Shown one piece after another: positions 41,967 through 49,759 of a stretch of DNA of 64,000 bases. Made by a program: the position numbers and the translations under genes. The stretch's first letter is position 1. Every line of letters begins with the position of its first letter. The notes under the pieces are model-generated. The model was not told the origin of the DNA. It saw only the letters and a list, made by a program, of their open reading frames with translations, and searched no databases. This stretch comes from Crossiella cryophila (GTDB taxonomy: Bacteria; Actinomycetota; Actinomycetes; Mycobacteriales; Pseudonocardiaceae). The DNA lies in the NCBI RefSeq assembly GCF_014204915.1, contig NZ_JACHMH010000001.1, positions 6,163,501-6,227,500 of the forward strand, given 5' to 3'.

Positions 41967-42422
41967 ATGGACGCCGTGGACCGGAAGATCCTTGCCGTGT
42001 TGCAGGAAGAGGGGCGGCTGACGCTCACCGAGCTGGCCCAGCGGGTACAGCTCAGCGTCTCGCCCTGTCACCGGCGGCTGCGGGCGCTGGAGCGCGACGG
42101 CACCATCCGCGGGTACCGCGCGGTGGTGGACCCGGCGGCGCTGGGCCTGAACTTCGAGGCGCTGGTCTTCGTCACCATGCGCCAGGAGGACCGGGAGACG
42201 CTGCTGAGTTTTGAGGACGCGCTCACCCGGATCCCGAACGTGCTGCTGGCCCAACGGCTTTTCGGCGATCCCGACTACCTGCTGCGGATCGTCACCGCCG
42301 ACCTGGCCGCCTACCAGCAGCTGGAGGACGATGTGCTCTCCGCGCTGCCCGGGGTGCAGCGGCTCAACTCCACCCTGGTGATGAAGCGGGTGGTCAACGA
42401 CCGGTCGCTGCCGGCTTCCTGA
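41967..42422 (+). CDS. Lrp/AsnC-family regulator
   Basis: 151 residues. DAVDRKILAVLQEEGRLTLTELAQRVQLSVSPCHRRLRALERDGTI in outline is the Lrp HTH; the RAM ligand domain includes ALVFVTMRQEDRE and GDPDYLLRIVTADL. The protein forms octamers that sense amino acids. The divergent exporter makes it a local BkdR/LysM-like regulator of amino acid efflux. Its 3' end overlaps the convergent SDR gene by 29 bases. Confidence 0.9.
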   Translation: MDAVDRKILAVLQEEGRLTLTELAQRVQLSVSPCHRRLRALERDGTIRGYRAVVDPAALGLNFEALVFVTMRQEDRETLLSFEDALTRIPNVLLAQRLFGDPDYLLRIVTADLAAYQQLEDDVLSALPGVQRLNSTLVMKRVVNDRSLPAS

Positions 42423-43236
42423 CCGCGGTCTCCCGCTGCGCCTCGGCCTGGGCCAGCCGCGCGGCCAGCGCGGTGGTGACCTGCTCGTAGGCGTCCGCGC
42501 CCAGCAGCAGCCGGGTGGGCGGTTCGGGGCTGGCGACCGCCTCGATGATGGTCTCGGCGTAGTGCGCCGGGTCGCCGAACTCGTAGCCGGAATCACCGGA
42601 GAGCAGCGCGCGCAGCTGGGCCACCGGGCCGTCGGCGTAGGCCGGCAGCTCCTCGGTCACCGCCATGCCGGCGCCGATGAACTCGGTGGCGGTGCCGCCC
42701 GGTTCGACCAGGGTGGTGCGGATGCCGAAGGGGGCGATCTCCGGGGCCAGGCTCTCGTAGAAGCCCTCGATGCCCCACTTGCTGGCGTGGTACGGGCTGG
42801 ACCCGGCGAAGGCCATCTGCCCGCCCATGCTGGAAAGCTGCACCAGATGCCCGCCGCCCTGGGCGCGCAGGTGCGGCAGCGCGGCGCGGGCGAGCTGGAT
42901 GGAGCCGAGCAGGTTGGTGTCGAGCTGGCGGGTCAGCTGCTCGTCGGTGAACTCCTCGGTGGCGCCGAGCACGCCATAGCCGGCGTTGCTGACCACCACG
43001 TCGATCCGGCCCAGCTCGGCGAAGGCCGCGTCGACCACCGCGCGCAGTTGTGCGGTGTCGGTGACGTCCAGGCGGCGCACCCAGAGCTGCTCGCCGTAGC
43101 GGGCGGCCAGGTCGTCGAGCTGTTCGGGGCGGCGCAGGGTGGCCGCGACGCGGTGGCCGCGGGCCAGGAGTTGTTCGGTGAGCACGCGGCCGAAGCCGGT
43201 GGAGGTGCCGGTGATGAACCAGGTGCTGGCAGACAT
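42394..43236 (-). CDS. SDR-family oxidoreductase
   Basis: 280 residues from ATG 43236. WFITGTSTGFGR holds the cofactor glycines, VVSNAGYG the NAG, and QLSSMGGQMAF...SPYHASKWGIEGF the Ser/Tyr/Lys triad. This matches the 'oxidoreductase with SDR fold' group common in actinomycetes. Divergent from a TetR regulator across a gap with two palindromes, so it is probably induced by the TetR ligand. Substrate unknown. Confidence 0.88.
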   Translation of the reverse strand: MSASTWFITGTSTGFGRVLTEQLLARGHRVAATLRRPEQLDDLAARYGEQLWVRRLDVTDTAQLRAVVDAAFAELGRIDVVVSNAGYGVLGATEEFTDEQLTRQLDTNLLGSIQLARAALPHLRAQGGGHLVQLSSMGGQMAFAGSSPYHASKWGIEGFYESLAPEIAPFGIRTTLVEPGGTATEFIGAGMAVTEELPAYADGPVAQLRALLSGDSGYEFGDPAHYAETIIEAVASPEPPTRLLLGADAYEQVTTALAARLAQAEAQRETAVRKPAATGR

Positions 43237-43260
43237 GGGGACCTCTTCAGGAGACGTACC

Positions 43261-43314
43261 TAACTGGGTAGTTACAGGTAAGCACAGGATCCACAGTGTG
43301 TCCATAACCGGTTA
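43261..43314. promoter_or_regulatory. TetR operators between SDR and TetR genes
   Basis: TAACT-GGGT-AGTTA at 43261-43274 and TAACCGGTTA at 43305-43314 with GTTACC beyond. The TetR -10 (TAGAGT, 43334-43339) is 6 bases from its ATG. Confidence 0.58.
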
Positions 43315-43345
43315 GTTACCCCTGTTGACCGGGTAGAGTCGCGGT

Positions 43346-43912
43346 ATGCCACCGGACTCCACCGCGACCAAGGCCCGTCTGCTGGACGCGGCCAGTGCCG
43401 AGTTCACCCGCTACGGCATCGCCGGCGCCAGGGTGGACCGGATCGCGGAGCAGGCCAAGGCGAACAAGCGGCTGATCTACGTCTACTTCGGCAACAAGGA
43501 CGAGCTGTTCGACATCGTGCTGGCCCGCTCCACCGCGGCCATCTCCGACCTGGTCCCGTTCACCCCTGAGGACCTGCCGGACTACGCGGTGCGCCTGTTC
43601 GACGCGCTGCTGGTCAACCAGGACGTGTTGCGGCTCAACGCCTGGCGGCAGCTGGAGCGGCCGCTGACCGCGGCCGAGCGAATGGCCGACCTGGCCTACA
43701 AGCAGGCACCCCTCGCCGCCGCGCAGCAGGCGGGCGCCCTGGACGCCGGGCTGGATCCGGAGGATCTGCTGATCCTGGTGATCGGGCTGGCGATGGCCTG
43801 GTTCACCCACTTCGGCTCGGCGGTGGCCGAGAGCGTGCACGACGAGGCGGCGCGGGTGTCCCGGCACCGGGAGGCGATCCGGGAAGCCGTGCGCCGCCTC
43901 GTCGGCGGCTGA
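43346..43912 (+). CDS. TetR-family repressor
   Basis: 188 residues. ATKARLLDAASAEFTRYGIAGARVDRIAEQAKANKRLIYVYFGNKDELF in outline is a classical TetR HTH. The C-terminal domain contains LNAWRQLERPLTAAERMADLAYKQ, seen in the TetR_C_35 group of actinobacterial repressors. Likely controls the divergent SDR gene and itself. ATG preceded at 6 bases by TAGAGT. Confidence 0.9.
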   Translation: MPPDSTATKARLLDAASAEFTRYGIAGARVDRIAEQAKANKRLIYVYFGNKDELFDIVLARSTAAISDLVPFTPEDLPDYAVRLFDALLVNQDVLRLNAWRQLERPLTAAERMADLAYKQAPLAAAQQAGALDAGLDPEDLLILVIGLAMAWFTHFGSAVAESVHDEAARVSRHREAIREAVRRLVGG

Positions 43913-43914
43913 CC

Positions 43915-44841
43915 TCAGTCCAGGGTCAGCACGACCTTGCCGCTGCCGTGGCCGGTCTCGACCTCGCGGTGGGCGTCCTGGATCTGGTGCATCGGGTAGG
44001 CCCGGCGGACCGGGAACCGCAGCCTGCCCTCGGCGTAGAGCTTGGCCAACCTGCCGAGGCGTTCGGCGGACCTGGTGCCGTTGACCAGCTGAACTCCCAG
44101 GTCAGCCGCCCTGTCGTGGTCCACCAGCGTGACGATCTGCCTCGGCTCGGACACCAGGGTCAGCGACAGGTCCAGTGCCACTCCCCCGGCCCCGTCCAGC
44201 ACCGCGTCCACCCCGTTCGGGACGAGGTCCGTCAGCTGCGCGGCCAGGGTGTCTCCGTAGATCACCGGGGTGGCGCCGAGCGAGCGCAGGTAGTCCTGGT
44301 TGGCGGCACTGGCGGTGCCGATCACCCTGGCGCCGCGGAGCTGGGCGAGTTGCACGGCGGCGGTGCCCACCGACCCGGCGGCGGCGTGCACGAGCAGGGT
44401 GTCGCCGAGCTTGATGTCGAGCTGGTCCAGGGCGAGGGTGGCGGTCTGGGTGCCCGCGGTGAAACCACCGGCGACCTCCCAGGGCATCTCCGGGGGCTTG
44501 GGGGTGACCGCGTCGGCGGGGACCACCACGTACTCGGCCTGGGCGTTGAGCACGGAGAAGCCCAGCACCTCCGCGCCCGGCGCGATCCCGGTGACCTGCT
44601 CCCCCACCGCGTCGATCACCCCGGCGAACTCGTTGCCCAGTGGCTGGGGGAAGGTCACCGCGCCATACGGCGGGGTCCAGCCCGCGCGCACGGCCAGGTC
44701 GAAGGGCTGGATCCCGGCCGCCCGCACCCGCACCCTGACCTGACCGGGGCCCGGCTCCGGCAGCGGCATCTCCACCACGTCCAGTACTTCGATCCCGCCG
44801 AACCTGGTGGCCGCGGCGGCTCGCATCGTTTTGGTTGTCAT
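43915..44841 (-). CDS. quinone oxidoreductase under a SoxR-type promoter
   Basis: 308 residues from ATG 44841. LGNEFAGVIDAVGEQVTG and TLLVHAAAGSVGTAAVQLA show a zinc-independent MDR enzyme with an intact NADPH motif; the end GSGKVVLTLD is typical. It reduces quinones or enones. Its promoter contains CCTCAAGTTAACTGGAGG, differing by one base from a perfect SoxR dyad. In streptomycetes SoxR induces such reductases in response to redox-active antibiotics. An upstream frame extension to 44967 lies inside the AraC gene and is rejected. Follows the GlxA-type regulator by 34 bp. Confidence 0.87.
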   Translation of the reverse strand: MTTKTMRAAAATRFGGIEVLDVVEMPLPEPGPGQVRVRVRAAGIQPFDLAVRAGWTPPYGAVTFPQPLGNEFAGVIDAVGEQVTGIAPGAEVLGFSVLNAQAEYVVVPADAVTPKPPEMPWEVAGGFTAGTQTATLALDQLDIKLGDTLLVHAAAGSVGTAAVQLAQLRGARVIGTASAANQDYLRSLGATPVIYGDTLAAQLTDLVPNGVDAVLDGAGGVALDLSLTLVSEPRQIVTLVDHDRAADLGVQLVNGTRSAERLGRLAKLYAEGRLRFPVRRAYPMHQIQDAHREVETGHGSGKVVLTLD

Positions 44842-44848
44842 GACTGGA

Positions 44849-44879
44849 AGTCCACTACCTCCAGTTAACTTGAGGTCAA
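44849..44879 (-). promoter_or_regulatory. SoxR box/MerR-type promoter
   Basis: Minus strand: TTGACC (44874-44879), 19-bp spacer, TGGACT (44849-44854), then 7 bases to ATG 44841. The near-palindrome CCTCAAGTTAACTGGAGG spans 44858-44875. The -35 overlaps the stop codon of the upstream AraC gene. Confidence 0.68.
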
Positions 44880-45853
44880 GCGGTGAAGGCGCGCCGGTAG
44901 TCGGTGGGTGCGATGCCGACGTGCGCGGTGAAGTGCCGCCGCAGGTTCGCCCCGGAACCCAGCCCACAGCGCTCGCCGACCTGCTCGACCGAGAGCGCTG
45001 TCGTCTCCAGCAGGGCCTGGGCGTGTGCGAGGCGCTGGCTGAGCAGCCATTGCAGCGGGGTGGTGCCGGTGGCCTCGTGCAGGCGGCGGAAGAAGGTGCG
45101 CTGACTCATCCCGGCGCGGCGGGCCAGTTCGGCCACGGTCAGCGGCCGGTCCAGGTGGTGGGTGGCCCATTCCAGCACCGGGGCGATGCTGTCGTCGTCG
45201 GTGGCGGGCACGTGCCGGGTGACGAACTGGGCCTGGCCGCCGGTGCGGTGCGCGGGCACGCACAGCCGCCGGGCGAGCTGGTTGGCCACGTGCGCGCCGA
45301 GGTCCTGGCGCACCAGGTACAGGCACAGGTCGAGCCCGGCGGCCGCGCCCGCGCTGGTCAGGATCTGGCCCTCGTCGATGTAGAGCACCGAATCGTCGAC
45401 CTCGACCTTCGGGTAGCGGCGGGCGAGTTCGGCGGTGTAGGACCAGTGCGCGGTGGCCCGGCGGCCGTCCAGCAGCCCGGCCTCGGCGAGTACGAACGCG
45501 CCGTTGCACAGCGCGGCGATCCGGGCGCCGCTGTCCGCGGCGGCCTGGAGTTCCTTGACCAGCAACGGATCCAGCGGCTCGGTGCCGTGCAGCACGGTCT
45601 CGGGGACCGAGGGCACCAGGATGGTGTTCGCGCCGTGCAGGCCCTCCAGGCCGTGCTCGGGGTTGAGCACGAAACCACGACTGGCCCTGGGCAGGTCGGG
45701 GCGGGTGCCGCACAGGCGCATCTCGTACCAGGGGTCGGCCAGGTCGGGGTACTCGACGCCGAAGACCACGCAGGCCAGGCCGACCTCGTAGACGTCCCAC
45801 AGCGTGGGTGCGTTGTCGTCGGTGACCACGATCGCCACGGTTCCCACGCTCAT
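44876..45853 (-). CDS. GlxA-family AraC regulator (DJ-1/PfpI sensor domain)
   Basis: 325 residues. The N-terminal DJ-1/PfpI-like domain includes ALCNGAFVLAEAGLLDGRRAT with the conserved nucleophile-position Cys. The C-terminal double HTH is LTVAELARRAGMSQRTFFRRLHEATGTTP and LSVEQVGERCGLGSGANLRRHF. GlxA-type regulators sense small molecules and activate catabolic or detoxification genes. Divergent from the imine reductase and directly upstream of the quinone reductase; either may be a target. TAGGCT lies 6 bases before the ATG. Confidence 0.9.
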   Translation of the reverse strand: MSVGTVAIVVTDDNAPTLWDVYEVGLACVVFGVEYPDLADPWYEMRLCGTRPDLPRASRGFVLNPEHGLEGLHGANTILVPSVPETVLHGTEPLDPLLVKELQAAADSGARIAALCNGAFVLAEAGLLDGRRATAHWSYTAELARRYPKVEVDDSVLYIDEGQILTSAGAAAGLDLCLYLVRQDLGAHVANQLARRLCVPAHRTGGQAQFVTRHVPATDDDSIAPVLEWATHHLDRPLTVAELARRAGMSQRTFFRRLHEATGTTPLQWLLSQRLAHAQALLETTALSVEQVGERCGLGSGANLRRHFTAHVGIAPTDYRRAFTA

Positions 45854-45968
45854 GCCGCCAGCCTATGGCAGTAATCGTGCGGATATCGGCATTTCTGCCA
45901 CTGTCGATCGGGATCGCCGGGTGTGAGGCTGATCGGGTCAGTCAGCGAAACCCTTGGGGGACAACACC

Positions 45969-46829
45969 ATGACGAACTCCGACGTGACCGTGCTGGGCCT
46001 GGGTCAGATGGGCTCGGCACTGGCCGCCGCCCTGCTGCGCGCCGGTCACCAGACCACCGTGTGGAACCGCACCGCGGCCAAGGCCACCGCCCTGGCCGCC
46101 GAGGGCGCGCAGGTCGCGGCCACCGCGGCGCAGGCCCAGGCGGCCAGTCCGGTGATCATCGCCTGCGTGCTCGACTACCCGGCCCTGCACGAGATCCTGG
46201 ACCCGGCCGCGCTGGCCGGACGCACCCTGGTCAACCTCACCTCCGGCTCCCCCGAACAGGCCCGCGAGACCGCGGCCTGGGCGGCCGGACACGGGATCGG
46301 CTACCTCGACGGCGGGATCATGATCACCCCGCCCGGCATCAGCAACCCGGCCTCCATGCTGCTCTACAGCGGCCCCCGGACCGCCTTCACCGACACCGGG
46401 AAACTGTTGTCCGCCTTCGGGGAGGCGATCTACCTCGGCGCGGACCCCGGCGTGGCCTCGCTGTACGACACCGCGCTGCTGGGGATCATGTGGGCGAGCA
46501 TGACCGGCTGGCTGCACGCCGCCGCCCTGGTCACCGCCGACGGCGCCACCGCGGCCGAGTTCACGCCCCTGGCCATCCGCTGGCTCGGCGATGTCAGCGG
46601 GTTCGTGCGCGCCTACGCCCAGCAGGTCGACGAGCGGGCCTACCCCGGCTTCGACGCGACCATCGACGTGCAGGCGGCCACCATCGAGCACCTGGTGCAC
46701 GCCAGCGAGGTCCGCGGCATCGACGCCGCACTGCCGAAGTTGTTGCGGGACTACGCGAAACGCGCGGTCGCCCAGGGCCACGGCGGCGACGGCTGGGCCA
46801 GGGTGATCGAACTGCTCCGGGCCGCCTAG
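45969..46829 (+). CDS. imine reductase-like NAD(P)-dependent enzyme
   Basis: 286 residues from ATG 45969 (GGGGGAC site). VLGLGQMGSALAAALLRAGH is the Rossmann motif of the beta-hydroxyacid dehydrogenase/imine reductase superfamily. LYDTALLGIMWASM has Asp (about 168) at the position where imine reductases carry Asp or Tyr as proton donor; the Asp form is associated with R-selective enzymes. Lys of the dehydrogenase branch is absent. It reduces cyclic imines using NADPH. Divergent from the GlxA-type regulator. Stop shares CTAG with the convergent monooxygenase gene. Confidence 0.87.
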   Translation: MTNSDVTVLGLGQMGSALAAALLRAGHQTTVWNRTAAKATALAAEGAQVAATAAQAQAASPVIIACVLDYPALHEILDPAALAGRTLVNLTSGSPEQARETAAWAAGHGIGYLDGGIMITPPGISNPASMLLYSGPRTAFTDTGKLLSAFGEAIYLGADPGVASLYDTALLGIMWASMTGWLHAAALVTADGATAAEFTPLAIRWLGDVSGFVRAYAQQVDERAYPGFDATIDVQAATIEHLVHASEVRGIDAALPKLLRDYAKRAVAQGHGGDGWARVIELLRAA

Positions 46830-47953
46830 TCCGGTTCGGCTGCCTGGAAGGCGGCCAGCAGGGCGTGCGGCACGTCCTCGCCGAAGAGGGACTCCTGGAG
46901 CCGATCGCTGTCCGCGGCGGTGTCGGCGGCGCGCGGGAACATGGCCTGCTCGTAGGCGGTGAGCGCGGCCTCGACGTCCCCGGGGTGCGCGGCCAGGGCC
47001 TGGCCGAGTTGTGCGCCGTCGAGCATGGCCAGGTTCGCGCCCTCGCCGTTGGGGGCGGTGAGGTGGGCGGCGTCGCCGAGCAGGGTCACCCCCGGCACCC
47101 GCGCCCACCGGTGCCCGTCCGGCAACGCGTGGTGCGGGCGGTGCACCAGCGGGGTGTCGCCGTCGGTGATCAGCGCGGTCAGCTCAGGGGCCCAGCCGTG
47201 GAACTCCTGGGCGATCCGCGCGGCCGCGGCGGCGTCGGTGAAGTCGATGGCGGCGAACCAGTCCAGGGCCTTGGTGAGCAGCACGTAGGTGTGCAGGGTG
47301 TCGCCGCTTTCCCGGTGCGCGTGGATCTCCCGGTCCGGCTCGACCGCCATCAGCGACCCGCCGCCGACCGCGCTCGCCGCGGCGGGGTGCCGGGTGTCGG
47401 CGTTGTACAGGCAGGTCTCGACGAAGGAGGTGCCGGTGTACTCGGGCACGGCGGCGGAGAGCAGCGGCCGGATCCTGGACCACGCGCCGTCCGCACCGAC
47501 CAGCAGTCCGGTGTGGACGGTGCTGCCGTCGGCGAAGGTGACCTCGTGCCGGCCATCGCCGAGGGTGCGGGCGGCGCTGACCTTGTGTCCCCATTGGACG
47601 GTCCCGGCGGGCAGCGAGTCGAGCAGCAGCTGCCGGAGGTCGCCGCGCTGCACCTCGGGTCGGCCGCCGGTGCCGTCGTCGAGCTTCTCGAACAGCACGG
47701 CGCCCGCCCGGTCCAGGATCCGCATGGCCTGGCGGCCGTCCAGGACCAGGCCGCGGAACTCCGCCATCAGGTCGGCCGCCTGTAACGCGAGCTGGCCGTT
47801 GTAGTCGTGGATGTCGAGCATCCCGCCCTGGGCTCGGGCACTGGGTGCGGGTTCGGCCTCGTGCACGGTGGCCGCGATGCCGTGCAGGTGCAGCACCCGG
47901 GCCAGGGTGAGTCCGCCGAGTCCGGCCCCGATGATCGTGACGTGGGTGGTCAT
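46826..47953 (-). CDS. Tet(X)-like FAD-dependent monooxygenase
   Basis: 375 residues. FAD motif TIIGAGLGGLTLARVLHLHGI at the N-terminus, the middle DG motif GADGAWSRIRPLLS, and LLGDAAHLTAPNGEGANLAM (GD motif) are all intact. The sequence pattern, including the EAEPAPSARAQGGMLDIHDYNGQLA stretch in outline, resembles the Tet(X)/tetracycline destructase branch of class A flavin monooxygenases. The divergent TetR protein has a tetracycline-repressor-like C-domain, supporting a role in drug inactivation, but substrate is not proven. Overlapping operator at 47966. Confidence 0.85.
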   Translation of the reverse strand: MTTHVTIIGAGLGGLTLARVLHLHGIAATVHEAEPAPSARAQGGMLDIHDYNGQLALQAADLMAEFRGLVLDGRQAMRILDRAGAVLFEKLDDGTGGRPEVQRGDLRQLLLDSLPAGTVQWGHKVSAARTLGDGRHEVTFADGSTVHTGLLVGADGAWSRIRPLLSAAVPEYTGTSFVETCLYNADTRHPAAASAVGGGSLMAVEPDREIHAHRESGDTLHTYVLLTKALDWFAAIDFTDAAAAARIAQEFHGWAPELTALITDGDTPLVHRPHHALPDGHRWARVPGVTLLGDAAHLTAPNGEGANLAMLDGAQLGQALAAHPGDVEAALTAYEQAMFPRAADTAADSDRLQESLFGEDVPHALLAAFQAAEPD

Positions 47954-47965
47954 GAAACCCCTCTC

Positions 47966-47999
47966 TGGAATGTCGTTCCAATGTTGGAACGGCATTCCA
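47966..47999. promoter_or_regulatory. large TetR operator palindrome
   Basis: 34-bp dyad: TGGAATGTCGTTCCA and TGGAACGGCATTCCA in inverted arrangement, 14 of 15 positions pairing. Located 13 bp from the monooxygenase ATG and 20 bp from the TetR ATG, so binding would block both. Confidence 0.72.
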
Positions 48000-48018
48000 G
48001 ATGTGTCAAGATGGCGGC

Positions 48019-48708
48019 ATGGCAACGCGGTCGGGCCGATCCCAGCGACGTACCGAGGCACTCTCCCGGGAGCGCATCGTCACGGCGGCGATCGAGCTGC
48101 TCGACGCGGCGGGTGAGAGCGGGCTGACCTTCCGGGTGCTCACCGAACGCCTGGCCACCGGGCCGGGGGCGATCTACTGGCACGTGGCGAACAAGGGCGA
48201 GCTGGTCGGCGCCGCGACCGAGGCCGTCATCACCGCCGCGCTGGCCACCGCACCCGCGGACTCGCCGCGGGCGGAGATCCGGGCCGTGGCGCTCGGGCTG
48301 TTCGAGGCGATCGAGCAGCACCCGTGGCTGGCCACCCAGCTCTCCGCACAGCTCTCCGGCAACCCGTGGGGCGCGGTGACCCCGCGGATCTTCGAGTGCG
48401 TCGGCCGCCAGATCCGCGCACTGGACGTGCCAGAGCAGGACTGGTTCACCGCGACCTCCGCGCTGGTGCACTACATCCTCGGCGCGGCAGGCCAGAACGC
48501 GGCGAACGCCCAGGTGGCCGGATCCGAGTCGGACCGGGCCGAGTTCCTGGCGAACGCCCAGGCGGAGTGGGACAGGCTCGATCCCGGGGAGTACTCGTTC
48601 CTGCGGGCCGTGGCCGGGCAGATGCGCGAGCACGACGACCGCGAGCAGTTCCTGGCCGGGATCGACCTGGTGCTCGCCGGGGTGCACGCGCTCCGCCCGA
48701 AGGGGTAG
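48019..48708 (+). CDS. TetR-family repressor with TetR_C domain
   Basis: 229 residues from ATG 48019. SRERIVTAAIELLDAAGESGLTFRVLTERLATGPGAIYWHVANKGEL in outline is the HTH, with the tetracycline-repressor-specific GPGAIYWHV. The remaining helices (WFTATSALVHYILGAAGQNAAN) fit the TetR_C ligand pocket. Likely represses the divergent Tet(X)-like gene until a drug-like ligand binds. Confidence 0.9.
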   Translation: MATRSGRSQRRTEALSRERIVTAAIELLDAAGESGLTFRVLTERLATGPGAIYWHVANKGELVGAATEAVITAALATAPADSPRAEIRAVALGLFEAIEQHPWLATQLSAQLSGNPWGAVTPRIFECVGRQIRALDVPEQDWFTATSALVHYILGAAGQNAANAQVAGSESDRAEFLANAQAEWDRLDPGEYSFLRAVAGQMREHDDREQFLAGIDLVLAGVHALRPKG

Positions 48709-48760
48709 ACCCGGCGTTATTGGTTGGACTCCCCCGCCGGGCCCGGACTTCACTGTCCGG

Positions 48761-49702
48761 ATGCGCCTTCCCGACGGCTACTCCCTGGAGCGGCCCAGCC
48801 TCGCCGAGGTCCCGGAGATCCTCGCCCTGGTCCACGCCAGCGATATCGCCGCGGTGGGGTTCCCCGACTTCGACGAGTCCGAGGTGACCGCGACGCTGAC
48901 CGCCCCCGGCTTCGACCCGGCCACCGACTCCTGGCTGGTCCGCGACCGCGAACGCGAGCTGACGGGCTGGGGCTATCTGGACAGTCCCAATGACAGCGCC
49001 GGGGAGATGTTCTGCGAGGCCTACGCCCGGCCAGGCGCGGACCCGGCGGTGCAGGCCACGTTGATCACGCTGCTGCTGGACCGGATCGCCGCCCGCACCA
49101 AGGCCGCGGGACGATCCGAGGTGATCGCCAAGGCGGGAGCGGTGCCGACCGAGGAGGCGTACCTGCGGGTGCTCGCGGCGGCCGGGTTCGAGCTGGAACG
49201 CCAGCACGCCCGGATGGCCAGGCCACTGACCGGGACCGAGCAACCACCCGAACCCGTGCCGGGCTACACCCTGCGGCCGCTGCGGACCGAGGAGCTGCGC
49301 GACTGCCACGAGGTGCTGCGCACAACCTTCGCCGAGACCGCCCACCCACTGCACAGCACCTTCGCGGAGTTCGCGGCCACGCCCGGCATCCAGTGGGCGG
49401 ACAGCCTGGCGGCCGAGGCGGACGGCGGTGGCCTGGCCGGGGTGTCGGTGTGCTCGAACCAGGCGGTGGCCGACAACGAGGGCTGGATCAAGTGGCTCGG
49501 CGTGCTGCCCGAACACCGCGGGCGTGGCCTGGCCTCGGCGTTGCTGCGCGCCGGCTTCGCCGGGTACGCGGCCGAGGGCCGAACCAAGGTCGGGCTGGGC
49601 GTGGACACCACCAACCCGACCGGCGCGTACCGGCTGTACGAGTCCGTGGGCATGACCGCGGCCTACCGGACGAACATCTACCGGCAGACCATCCGCCGCT
49701 GA
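48761..49702 (+). CDS. double GNAT-domain N-acetyltransferase (mycothiol synthase-like)
   Basis: 313 residues composed of two GNAT folds. The first (about 1-155) is degenerate, with no complete acetyl-CoA loop. The second has KWLGVLPEHRGRGLASALLRAGF, the Q/R-x-x-G-x-G/A motif, then LGVDTTNPTGAYRLYESVGM. The tandem design resembles MshD mycothiol synthase, but conserved motifs are too general to assign substrate. Not in a tight operon: 52 bp after the TetR gene and 57 bp before the next monooxygenase. Confidence 0.85.
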   Translation: MRLPDGYSLERPSLAEVPEILALVHASDIAAVGFPDFDESEVTATLTAPGFDPATDSWLVRDRERELTGWGYLDSPNDSAGEMFCEAYARPGADPAVQATLITLLLDRIAARTKAAGRSEVIAKAGAVPTEEAYLRVLAAAGFELERQHARMARPLTGTEQPPEPVPGYTLRPLRTEELRDCHEVLRTTFAETAHPLHSTFAEFAATPGIQWADSLAAEADGGGLAGVSVCSNQAVADNEGWIKWLGVLPEHRGRGLASALLRAGFAGYAAEGRTKVGLGVDTTNPTGAYRLYESVGMTAAYRTNIYRQTIRR

Positions 49703-49759
49703 CCTGCACCGTCAGTCGATGGTGCGCGACTGGTCAGCGGCCCCGGCCAGGCTGCCGCC

